Source: Microbispora sp. H13382 (GTDB lineage Bacteria > Actinomycetota > Actinomycetes > Streptosporangiales > Streptosporangiaceae). Taken from it: a stretch of 64,000 bases of DNA. The DNA lies in the NCBI RefSeq assembly GCF_014161445.1, contig NZ_JABBXA010000013.1, positions 148,870 to 212,869 on the forward strand. Direction: 5' to 3'. Every line of letters begins with the position of its first letter. Position 1 is the stretch's first letter. The notes beneath the pieces were generated by a model. The model worked only from the letters and a program-made list of their open reading frames with translations. It made no database searches and had not been told where the DNA came from. Shown piece after piece: positions 1-7,506 of this stretch. A program made the position numbers and the translations under genes.

Positions 1-521
1 TCGCCGGTGGGTTCCGCCGCGTCCCCGGGGCCGACCGCGCGGGCGATGCCGAAGTCGATCACCCGCGGGCCGTCGGGGCCCAACAGCACGTTGGCCGGTT
101 TGAGGTCGCGGTGGACGACGCCCGCCCGGTGGATCGCCGCGAGCGCGGTCACCGTGCCGACGGCGAGCCGCCGCAGCTCCTGGCCGCGCAGCGGACCCCG
201 CTGCGCCACGGCCTGCTGCAGCGTCGGGCCCTCGATGAATTCGCTGACGATGTACGGCAGGCCGTCCGCCGTGCCCACCCGCAGGACCTGGGCCGTGCAG
301 AACGACGCCACCTGGGGCAGCACCTCCGCCTCCCGGCGGAACCTGGCGTCGGCCTCCGGGTCGCCGGAGGCGTGCAGGACCTTCACGGCCACCCGTTCGC
401 CGTGCCCGGACTCGGCGAGATAGACGACGCCCTGCCCGCCGGACCCCAGCCTGCCGAGCACACGGTAGCCGCCGATCTCGGCCGGATCGCCGGGACGCGG
501 GGGAGAGGCGGAGGCGGGCAC
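1..521 (-). CDS. Serine/threonine protein kinase, N-terminal part (runs off window)
   Basis: The 173 visible residues cover most of a Hanks-type kinase N-lobe and catalytic loop. They include a Gly-rich loop GSGGQG (about 26-31), the VAVK lysine (Lys47), HRDLKPAN (137-144) and DFG (156-158), so catalytic residues are intact. The reading frame remains open at base 1, so the C-terminal part lies outside the window. The start is GTG at 521, only 5 nt after the stop of the upstream pseudokinase gene. It is therefore the third gene of a tight three-gene minus-strand operon, and the only one of the three with a functional-looking active site. Substrate is unknown. It is an obvious candidate partner of the two pseudokinases, but that is inference from position. 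Confidence 0.85.
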   Translation of the reverse strand, partial: MPASASPPRPGDPAEIGGYRVLGRLGSGGQGVVYLAESGHGERVAVKVLHASGDPEADARFRREAEVLPQVASFCTAQVLRVGTADGLPYIVSEFIEGPTLQQAVAQRGPLRGQELRRLAVGTVTALAAIHRAGVVHRDLKPANVLLGPDGPRVIDFGIARAVGPGDAAEPTG

Positions 522-526
522 GACGA

Positions 527-2473
527 TCAGCGCGAGGTGTAGGAGAACCGGACCGGAGTGTCCGGGAGCTTCCGGGCCTCGGCGAGCGTTCTGACCTTCC
601 GGCCCTTGAGATCCGTCACGACCGCCCGTACGCGGTCCTTGCCGGCGGGTTCGCTCACGATCAGGTGCTCCTCGTCGTACCACCCCAGGACGGCGCCGCC
701 CTCATGGCCGGGAACCGTCGCGGCGCGTGCGCCCGTGGCGGCGTCCCACAGGCAGACGGCGCGACGTCTCTCGCACCTGGTGGTGACGAACAGGCGGCCG
801 GACGGCGAGAACAGGTCGCCTCCGCCGATCGACGGGCCCGTCCAGTGCATGCTGCGCAGCAGTCGCCCGGACAGATCCCACACCCGTGTGCCGAGCGCCT
901 GCTCGGGGGTGGTGTAGGGGCCGACGACCCCGGTCCCGTCCGGCGTCCACCGGAAGTAGCCCGTGGCGCGCGCCGACTTCGGCAGCGCCAGGTATGCCCG
1001 GGCGTCCTCGGGGTTGGCCGTCTGGACGTACCGCGCCCGGCGGGTGGCCGGATCGGCCACGAGGAACCCGGCCGGATACATCGCCTCCGGGCCTTTGCCG
1101 AAGTCGAGGACGGTGAGCAGCAGCCTGGCGCCGTCCCGTGACCACTGAGGGCCCTGGCTGAAGTAGGGCGAGCTCAGGCCGGTGACGGAGAACCGCTCGC
1201 CGGTCCGCCGGTCGGTGAAGGCGATGGACTGGCGTTCCGAATCGGCGTTGTGGAGCGTGTTCAGCACTGCCAGCCATCTGCCCCCCGCGGACACCGCCGC
1301 CTCGACGGTGTCGCCGCCGACGGCCTCGAAGCCGCCTTGGGGGAGCCGGGCGTAGGCGAGCTCGACCTGCCCGTCGACGGTGGCGTGGTAGGAGGTGAGG
1401 ATCACGGGATCGGACGGGTTCTCGTGCAGGGTGAGCCCGGGGGTCGCGCCGGGGGACACCGCCGTCACGGGCGCCGGGCCTGCTTCCGCCGGCGTGGCCA
1501 CGGCGGTCCGCGGAGCGGCCTGGCGTGGAGTCAGCGCGTACGCCGCGCCGCCGCACATGAGCGCGAGGGCCGTCCCCGCGACGGCGAGCACGAACCACGA
1601 CCGGCCGGCACGGGACGCGGGCGGCGGCGCGGAGGGCCGCGCGGGCTCTTCCCGCGCCCCTTCTCCGGCCGCCGGCACGGTCGCCTCCCGCGCGGCGGGG
1701 ATCACGGTGTCCAGTGCGCCGGAGTGGCCGATCAGGCGCAGCAGGGCCTCCTCTGCCGACGGGCGCGCGCCGGGCTCGGCGGCCAGGCAGTCGGCGACGA
1801 GCTGCCGCAGGTCGCCGTCGAGCGGGTCGAGGTTCGCCGCGCCGTGCGCCAGGCGTTCCTCCTCGGCGAACGGGGCCCGCCCGCTCGCCGCGTACACGAT
1901 GGTCGCGGCCCAGCCGAACACGTCGGCGGGCGGGCCCACGGGGTCGCCGGCCACCTCTTCGGGAGAACGCCACAGGACGGGGTTCGGCGTGGCGGAGCCG
2001 TCGCAGAGGAGGCGGGGGCCGTCCGGGCCGAGCACGATCCGGTCGGGCCGCACGTGCCCCGAATGCAGACCGGCCCATTGCGAACCGGCCCATTGCGAAC
2101 CGGCCCATTGCGAACCGGCGCGGTGCAGGGCCGCGACCGTGGTCATCGTGGCGATCGCCAGCCGGTGGAGCGCGGGGCCCGACCGGGGACCGGACGCGGC
2201 GACGTCCTCCTCCAGCGACGGCCCGTCCACGTGCTCGGTCACCACGTAGTCCGGGCCCGAACCGACGATGGTCGCGGTCCCGATGACGACGGCCCGCCGC
2301 AGTGCCTCCAGCCGGACCGGATCGGGGCGGGACGCGGCGGGAAACCGCTTCACCACGACCCGCTCCCCGGAGGGGGACAGGGCCGTGTACGTGGCGTCGC
2401 CGAGCCGTCCGGCGAGGCGGTGGGGACCGAGCGCGGCCGGGTCGCCGGGACCCAGCGGGGTGACGGTGGGCAT
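527..2473 (-). CDS. Membrane pseudokinase with C-terminal beta-propeller ectodomain
   Basis: 648 residues. The N-terminal ~255 residues have the Ser/Thr kinase fold pattern (ending in the GARPSAEEAL block). The VAVK lysine is kept (Lys42), but the Gly-rich loop is degenerate, the HRD aspartate aligns with His140 (HSGHVRP), the following Asn with Arg145, and DFG reads CDG (157-159). It is therefore predicted to be catalytically dead. A Pro-rich linker leads to one membrane span (about 293-314), then a ~300-residue outer domain with TolB/WD40-like blades (repeated W-S/T-x-DG and FSPSGR motifs). Three perfect GSQWA repeats sit directly before the dead catalytic loop. The gene starts 4 nt after the stop of the preceding paralogue and is 5 nt before an active kinase gene. 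Probable role: receptor or scaffold for that kinase (inference). Confidence 0.8.
   Translation of the reverse strand: MPTVTPLGPGDPAALGPHRLAGRLGDATYTALSPSGERVVVKRFPAASRPDPVRLEALRRAVVIGTATIVGSGPDYVVTEHVDGPSLEEDVAASGPRSGPALHRLAIATMTTVAALHRAGSQWAGSQWAGSQWAGLHSGHVRPDRIVLGPDGPRLLCDGSATPNPVLWRSPEEVAGDPVGPPADVFGWAATIVYAASGRAPFAEEERLAHGAANLDPLDGDLRQLVADCLAAEPGARPSAEEALLRLIGHSGALDTVIPAAREATVPAAGEGAREEPARPSAPPPASRAGRSWFVLAVAGTALALMCGGAAYALTPRQAAPRTAVATPAEAGPAPVTAVSPGATPGLTLHENPSDPVILTSYHATVDGQVELAYARLPQGGFEAVGGDTVEAAVSAGGRWLAVLNTLHNADSERQSIAFTDRRTGERFSVTGLSSPYFSQGPQWSRDGARLLLTVLDFGKGPEAMYPAGFLVADPATRRARYVQTANPEDARAYLALPKSARATGYFRWTPDGTGVVGPYTTPEQALGTRVWDLSGRLLRSMHWTGPSIGGGDLFSPSGRLFVTTRCERRRAVCLWDAATGARAATVPGHEGGAVLGWYDEEHLIVSEPAGKDRVRAVVTDLKGRKVRTLAEARKLPDTPVRFSYTSR
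2071..2115. repeat. Three perfect 15-bp tandem repeats inside the pseudokinase gene
   Basis: The unit cggcccattgcgaac occurs at 2071-2085, 2086-2100 and 2101-2115 without a mismatch. On the coding (minus) strand each unit adds five residues, giving AGSQW-type repeats at residues ~119-134, just before the position of the HRD loop. Being a multiple of three it keeps frame, and perfect identity suggests a recent or still variable expansion. Confidence 0.95.
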
Positions 2474-2477
2474 CGCG

Positions 2478-4481
2478 TCAGCTCCCTGTGCCGGAGAGGG
2501 GGGTGTAGTAGAAGAGAAGGTCGTCGGTGTCGTCGGCCGCGGCGATGTCGGCGAGCGCCCGCTGCTCCCGCCCGCGCGTGTCCATGACGACCACCTGGTG
2601 CTCTTCGCGGCTCGGGTCCGTGACGAGCAGGTGCGCGTCGTCGTACCAGCCCAGGAAGGCGGAGCCCGAGAAGAAGATCGCGATCGAGTGCAGGCGGACG
2701 CCGGTGGCGGCGTCCCACAGGCACAGGGTGCCGCCGCTCGGGCAGTACGTGAGGAGGAGCCGCCCCGAGGGGGAGAAGAGGTGGCGGCCGACGCTCAGGC
2801 CCACCCAGGGGAGGTCGCGCGTCTGCCGTCCGGCGAGGTCGAGGAACCGCACGCCGTATCCGGTCTTCGTGGCGTGGCCGACGGCGACCCCTGACCCGTC
2901 GGGCAGCCAGGCGTACGTGCCCACCCCCTGCCGGCTCTCGTCGTGTGTGTCCACGTACGACGAGGTCCGTTTGGCGGGGTCGAGCACCACGAAGCCCGTG
3001 GGCGTGCTCTTCCCGATCACCACGGACAGCAACAGCCGGGTGCCGTCGGGGGACCAGACGGGGCGGCCGAGCTTCCCGCCGGGCACCGCCGGGGTCAGCG
3101 TGAACCGCGCGCCGTCGCGCTGGTCGCGGAACTCGACGGAGTTCTCCTTCATGAGGAACAGCGCGAGCCAGGCGCCGCCGGGGGACGCGAGGGGCTCCGC
3201 GTCGGGCGTCTCCAGCTTCGCGAACGCGTTTTCCGTCCGCAGGTAGGTGTCCGGGCCGACACGGTAGGCCGTCAGCCGTACGGCGTCCCTGGGATTCTCG
3301 AGCAGCGTCATGCGCACGCCGGGCACGGTCAGCCGGGTGGTGGCGGCGGGAGGAGCCGGCGGGTCGGCGGCGGCGGAGACGACCTCCACCGGCGGCGGCG
3401 ACGCCGTGACCGGGCCGGACACGGCGCGCTGGCGCAGGGCGAGAGCGTGCCCGCCGATGGCCGAGGCCAGCGCGATCGCGAGCCCGGCCAGGGCCAGGAC
3501 CGGCAGCCGCCACCGGTTCCGCGCACCCCGCGCGGACCCCGCCGCGAGCCGTTCCCCGGGGGAGGCGCCGGGGAGCACTTCCGGCTGTTCCGCCGGGGGC
3601 GGCGGTGTGGCCGGGTGCCGAGGGGGCGCCGGTTCCGGGTCGCGGTCAAGGGGGACGGTGAGCAGCGAGTGGCCGACCAGCGCGAGCAGGGCGTCGGCGG
3701 CGGTGGGGCGGGCGGCCGGGTCCTTGGCGAGGCAACCGGCGACCAGGCTCCGCAGCGGTTCCTCCAGCGCGGACAGGTCCGGTTCGTCGTGCAGCACGCG
3801 GGTGACGACGGCCGCGGGCGAGTGCGCCTCGAACGGCCGGTGTCCCGTGGCGGCGAAGACGACGGTGCGGGCCCAGGCGAACACGTCGGCCGGGGGTCCC
3901 GTCTCCCGCCCCGCGAGCCCCTCCGGCGTCAGCGCGTCCAGGTCGACGGGCAGGGTGGCGCCAGGATCGGTCCCCGGATCGCCGGGATGGGCGGCGGTCT
4001 TCAGGAGCGGGGCGATTCCGATGCCGGTTACGAGGGGACCGTCGGGTCCCAGGAGCACGGCGTCCGGCCCGAAGGCACCGTGCACGGTGCCGGCCTGATG
4101 GGCGGCCACCAGCGCGGAGACCGTCGCGACCGCGAGGCGGTGGAGCGCGGGACCCGGCAGCGGCCCCCGTCCGGCCACCTCCTCCGTCAGGGCCGGTCCG
4201 TCCACGTGCTCGGTGACCACATAGGGCCTGCCCCGGGCGGTGCCCGCGTCGAGGACGGGCACGAGATGGGAGACCGGAAGCCGCCGCAGGGCGTCCACCG
4301 AGAGGAGGAAGGAGCCGGGGTCCTCGAGCGTCACGTCGTACAGGGTGACGATCACCCGGCCGCCCGCGTCCGGCTCGGCGGCGTAGAGCACTCCGTGGGC
4401 GGTCTCGGTGATCCGGCCGAGCAGCCGGTAGTCACCGAGCCGCTCCCGATCGTCCGGTCGTAACGGGCTGGTGGCGAGCAA
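2478..4481 (-). CDS. Membrane pseudokinase with C-terminal beta-propeller ectodomain (paralogue)
   Basis: 667 residues, same architecture as the next gene downstream: kinase-like domain (about 15-285), Pro-rich linker, one membrane span near 325-345, then a TolB/WD40-like propeller. All three catalytic positions are lost: the VAVK lysine is Thr46 (VIVT), HRD reads HGA (134-136) and DFG reads GIG (153-155). The propeller shows repeated WSPDG, WLPDG and FSPSGR blade motifs. The start is taken as TTG at 4481, with GGGGGA about 5 nt upstream. Its stop lies 4 nt before the next ATG. It is the first gene of the minus-strand operon and is divergent from an active kinase gene, with a 115-bp shared promoter region. 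Binding of an extracellular ligand by the propeller is an inference. Confidence 0.8.
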   Translation of the reverse strand: MLATSPLRPDDRERLGDYRLLGRITETAHGVLYAAEPDAGGRVIVTLYDVTLEDPGSFLLSVDALRRLPVSHLVPVLDAGTARGRPYVVTEHVDGPALTEEVAGRGPLPGPALHRLAVATVSALVAAHQAGTVHGAFGPDAVLLGPDGPLVTGIGIAPLLKTAAHPGDPGTDPGATLPVDLDALTPEGLAGRETGPPADVFAWARTVVFAATGHRPFEAHSPAAVVTRVLHDEPDLSALEEPLRSLVAGCLAKDPAARPTAADALLALVGHSLLTVPLDRDPEPAPPRHPATPPPPAEQPEVLPGASPGERLAAGSARGARNRWRLPVLALAGLAIALASAIGGHALALRQRAVSGPVTASPPPVEVVSAAADPPAPPAATTRLTVPGVRMTLLENPRDAVRLTAYRVGPDTYLRTENAFAKLETPDAEPLASPGGAWLALFLMKENSVEFRDQRDGARFTLTPAVPGGKLGRPVWSPDGTRLLLSVVIGKSTPTGFVVLDPAKRTSSYVDTHDESRQGVGTYAWLPDGSGVAVGHATKTGYGVRFLDLAGRQTRDLPWVGLSVGRHLFSPSGRLLLTYCPSGGTLCLWDAATGVRLHSIAIFFSGSAFLGWYDDAHLLVTDPSREEHQVVVMDTRGREQRALADIAAADDTDDLLFYYTPLSGTGS

Positions 4482-4583
4482 CTCGTCCCCCGTTTTCGAG
4501 GCGATCCGTCTCTGGATGTCTCCATTATTCGTCGCTCAGGGCGGCCGTGCCGGGTTTCGTCGGGCGATCGATCACGCTTTCGC

Positions 4584-4589
4584 TATTCT
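4584..4589 (+). promoter_or_regulatory. Probable -10 element (TATTCT) for a leaderless kinase mRNA
   Basis: TATTCT ends 7 nt before the ATG at 4597. There is no Shine-Dalgarno sequence before that ATG, and this spacing puts the transcription start at or next to the start codon. No clear -35 was seen. Confidence 0.5.
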
Positions 4590-4596
4590 CCCCCAT

Positions 4597-6105
4597 ATGG
4601 CCGAATCGCTGAGGGGGACGCTGGCCTCGCGATACCACCTCCTGCGCCCACTGGGCTCCGGCGGTATGGGCACGGTGTGGCTGGCCAGGGACTCCGTGCT
4701 CGACCGCGAGGTGGCGATCAAGGAACTTCGCCTCCCGGACGGCCTCGGCGAGCGCGAGCGGGCCGAGCTGATCGCCAGGGTCATGCGCGAGGCCGAGGTC
4801 ACCGCGCGCGTCCGGCATCCCGGGATCGTCGCCCTCCACGACGTGCTCCTCCAGGACGGCAGGCCGTGGATCGTCATGGAACTGCTCCACGGCCACGACC
4901 TCGCCCGGCAGATCGCGGCGTACGGGCCGCTGCCGTACCGGCAGGTGGCCGACCTCGGCGCCCGCCTGCTCGACGCGCTGTCGGTCACGCACGCCGGGGG
5001 CGTGCAGCACCGCGACGTCAAGCCGGGCAACGTCTTCCTCTGCGCCGACGGCCGGGTGCTGCTCACGGATTTCGGCATCGCCCGCCAGGCCGGCCAGGCG
5101 TCGATCACCGAGGCCGGGCTGCTGGTCGGCTCGCCCGGGTTCATCGCGCCGGAACGGCTCGCGGGAGAGCCCGGCGGCCCGGCCGCCGACCTGTGGTCGC
5201 TCGCCGCCACCCTCTACACCGCCGTCGAGGGCGTCGCCCCGTACCAGGGCCCGCGTGCCGAGGTCATCCGGGCGACCCTCACCCAGGCCGCCCGTCCGCC
5301 GGTGCTCGCGGGGCCGCTCGGCCCGGTGCTGGCGTGGATGATGGCGCGCGACCCGGCCGGCCGTCCGGACGCGGCGACCGCGCTCACGCTGCTGCGCCAG
5401 GTCGCCGCCGGCGGCACGCCGTCCGTGGACCACGGGCCGGGCATCCGGGTCGAACCCCCGCCGCGCCGACGGCGGTGGTGGTGGATCGGCGCCGCGGCCG
5501 CCGTCGTGGTGGCCGCCGCGGTTCCCCTGACGGCGCAGCTGCTGAAGAACGAGCCGCCGGACGATTCCGCCCGCCGGGTCTCGCCGGCTTTCGAGCGTGC
5601 CGTGGACCTGTGCCGGTCGCTGTCGGCCGACCAGGTGCGGCGCATCCTGGGCGCCCCGGCGCAGGCGCGGCCGGGGGAGGCGAGCTGCCAGTGGGCCGTC
5701 ACGGGCGCCGGCATCGCACTGAGCGCGGAGACCGACTCCGACACCCCCGAGCCGTGGGCGCTCGACACGGCCTCCGCGCACACACTCCTGGAGGGACTGC
5801 GCAGGCAGTACGCGTCGGGCCCGCGCGACCGCGACTGGATCTGGTACGAGATCGGTCTCGACCGCAGGAGCCAGGCCATCGAGTCGGCCGCCAGGGACGT
5901 GCCGAAGGCGGCCGACGAGGCGTTCGCCGTGGACCTCACCACGCCGGAGGGCAAGGCGCAGGCCACGGTCGTGTACTTCAGACTCGGCGATCTCGTGGCC
6001 CGGCTCCAGTACGCCGACCTCGACGCGAAGTCGCCCGCCGACCTGCGCGACCGGGCGGTCGCGGCGGCGACGTCGGCGGCCGAGGGCCTGAGGGGGCTGG
6101 CCTAG
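4597..6105 (+). CDS. Transmembrane serine/threonine protein kinase with DUF3558-like ectodomain
   Basis: 502 residues. An intact Hanks kinase: Gly-rich loop GSGGMG (20-25), Lys42, HRDVKPGN (138-145) and DFG (158-160), with an APE-type motif APERL near 184. A basic RRRR segment precedes one membrane span (about 294-316). The extracellular ~185 residues begin with a Cys-containing segment (DLCRSLSADQVRRILG, then a SCQW block), which resembles DUF3558/lipoprotein sensor modules. The start was set at ATG 4597 rather than the longer upstream frame because the kinase domain begins 12 residues later and a -10 element lies 7 nt upstream. The next kinase gene starts 2 nt after the stop, so the two are co-transcribed. 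Confidence 0.9.
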   Translation: MAESLRGTLASRYHLLRPLGSGGMGTVWLARDSVLDREVAIKELRLPDGLGERERAELIARVMREAEVTARVRHPGIVALHDVLLQDGRPWIVMELLHGHDLARQIAAYGPLPYRQVADLGARLLDALSVTHAGGVQHRDVKPGNVFLCADGRVLLTDFGIARQAGQASITEAGLLVGSPGFIAPERLAGEPGGPAADLWSLAATLYTAVEGVAPYQGPRAEVIRATLTQAARPPVLAGPLGPVLAWMMARDPAGRPDAATALTLLRQVAAGGTPSVDHGPGIRVEPPPRRRRWWWIGAAAAVVVAAAVPLTAQLLKNEPPDDSARRVSPAFERAVDLCRSLSADQVRRILGAPAQARPGEASCQWAVTGAGIALSAETDSDTPEPWALDTASAHTLLEGLRRQYASGPRDRDWIWYEIGLDRRSQAIESAARDVPKAADEAFAVDLTTPEGKAQATVVYFRLGDLVARLQYADLDAKSPADLRDRAVAAATSAAEGLRGLA

Positions 6106-6107
6106 CC

Positions 6108-7484
6108 GTGGATCTGCTCGCCGGACGGTACCGGCTCGCCGAACCGCTGGGTGAGGGCGGCGGCGGCACGGTCTGGCGCGCCCACGACGAACTGCTGCGC
6201 CGGGAGGTGGCGATCAAGCAGGTGCGCGTCCCGCCCGGTCTGGACGACCGGACGCGCGCCGACTTCCTCGGGAGAGCCGTCGAGGAGGCCCGGGCGGCCG
6301 GGCGGCTCACCCACCCGGCCATCGTGACGGTCCACGACGTCGTCGGGCACGCCGGGCAGCCGTGGATCGTCATGGACCTGGTGCCCGGCCGCTCCCTCGA
6401 CAAGATCATTCGTGAGGATGGGCCGCTTCCCGCCGAGCGGGTGGCCGAGATCGGCCTGGCCGTGCTCGACGCGCTGGAGGCGGCCCACTCCCGGGGCATC
6501 CTGCACCGCGATGTGAAGCCGGCCAACGTCCTCATCGGGCCGGACGGCCGCGCCCTGCTCACCGACTTCGGGATCGCCGCGCCCGTCGGCGGCGCCGGCG
6601 GCTCCTGGCAGAGCTCGGCGGGGTCGCCCAACTACATGGCCCCGGAACGGTTCCGGGACGAGCCCGACGGCCCGCCCTCCGACCTGTGGTCGCTGGGCGC
6701 CACGCTCTACACCGCCGTCGAGGGGGAGCCGCCCTTCCACCGGAACATGGCCGCCGCGCTCGTCGCCGCCGTCCTGCTCCACGAGCCCCGGCCGATGACG
6801 CGGGCCTCGCGGGTGCTCGCGTGGATCGTGCTCGCGCTGCTCGACAAGGATCCGGCGCGGCGTCCGCCGCCCGACGTCGTACGGCAGGCGCTGCGGGCCG
6901 CCGCCGCGCCGCCGGTGCCCGCGGCACGGCCCGCGCGGACATGGCGGCTCGTCGCCGCGGCGGCCCTGGTGATCGTCGCCGGCCTGGCGGCGGGCCTGGG
7001 CGCCTGGCTGCTGGTGTCCGGGGGACGGGACGGCTCCGCGCGGTTCACCGCGGTCCCGGACGCCTGCCGCAGCCTGACCGCGGCCCAGGTCCGCGACCTC
7101 ATCGGCGCCGCGCCGCGCGCGGAACCCGCCGCCGAGGGGCGGTGCCAGTGGAAGGAGCGCACCACCGGCCGCGAAGGGGCGATCACGGTGACCTACCGGC
7201 TGCCCGCCGCCGGGGAGGACGAGGCGGCGGCCTCCCGTGACCTCGCGGCGCAGCGGGCCACCCGGGGCGCCGCGGCGCGCGACCGGCCCGGCATCGCCGA
7301 CGAGGCCTTCACCTGTGACTTCTCCGACCCCGCCGCCGGTGCCACCGGGGCCACGGTCTGGTTCCGCCTCAGCAATCTCATCGTCGAGGTCGCCTATCGG
7401 CGTGCCGGTGACCCCTCGGTCACCCCGGCCGACCGGCACACCGCCGAGCGCGCCGCCGAACTCGTCGGCATCGGGCTCGGGTGA
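6108..7484 (+). CDS. Transmembrane serine/threonine protein kinase, second of pair
   Basis: 458 residues from GTG 6108. The catalytic set is intact: loop GEGGGG (15-20), Lys37, HRDVKPAN (133-140), DFG (153-155), APERF. A membrane span at about 278-303 is followed by a ~150-residue outer domain that again starts with a Cys (DACRSLTAAQVRDLIG) and contains an RCQW block. This is the same DUF3558-like module as in the gene before it, so the two kinases look like a duplication with diverged ectodomains. The GTG lies 2 nt after the upstream stop (translational coupling likely). The third gene of the run carries two such modules without a kinase and may be a substrate or co-sensor; this is inference. 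Confidence 0.9.
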   Translation: MDLLAGRYRLAEPLGEGGGGTVWRAHDELLRREVAIKQVRVPPGLDDRTRADFLGRAVEEARAAGRLTHPAIVTVHDVVGHAGQPWIVMDLVPGRSLDKIIREDGPLPAERVAEIGLAVLDALEAAHSRGILHRDVKPANVLIGPDGRALLTDFGIAAPVGGAGGSWQSSAGSPNYMAPERFRDEPDGPPSDLWSLGATLYTAVEGEPPFHRNMAAALVAAVLLHEPRPMTRASRVLAWIVLALLDKDPARRPPPDVVRQALRAAAAPPVPAARPARTWRLVAAAALVIVAGLAAGLGAWLLVSGGRDGSARFTAVPDACRSLTAAQVRDLIGAAPRAEPAAEGRCQWKERTTGREGAITVTYRLPAAGEDEAAASRDLAAQRATRGAAARDRPGIADEAFTCDFSDPAAGATGATVWFRLSNLIVEVAYRRAGDPSVTPADRHTAERAAELVGIGLG

Positions 7485-7506
7485 CCTCCCGACCGTAGGA
7501 GACGAT

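Noticed and set aside
7-542. Two long plus-strand frames at the left edge
   Set aside because: They are antisense to a clear kinase frame with HRD and DFG motifs on the minus strand; their Arg/Ala-rich composition is typical of high-GC shadow frames.
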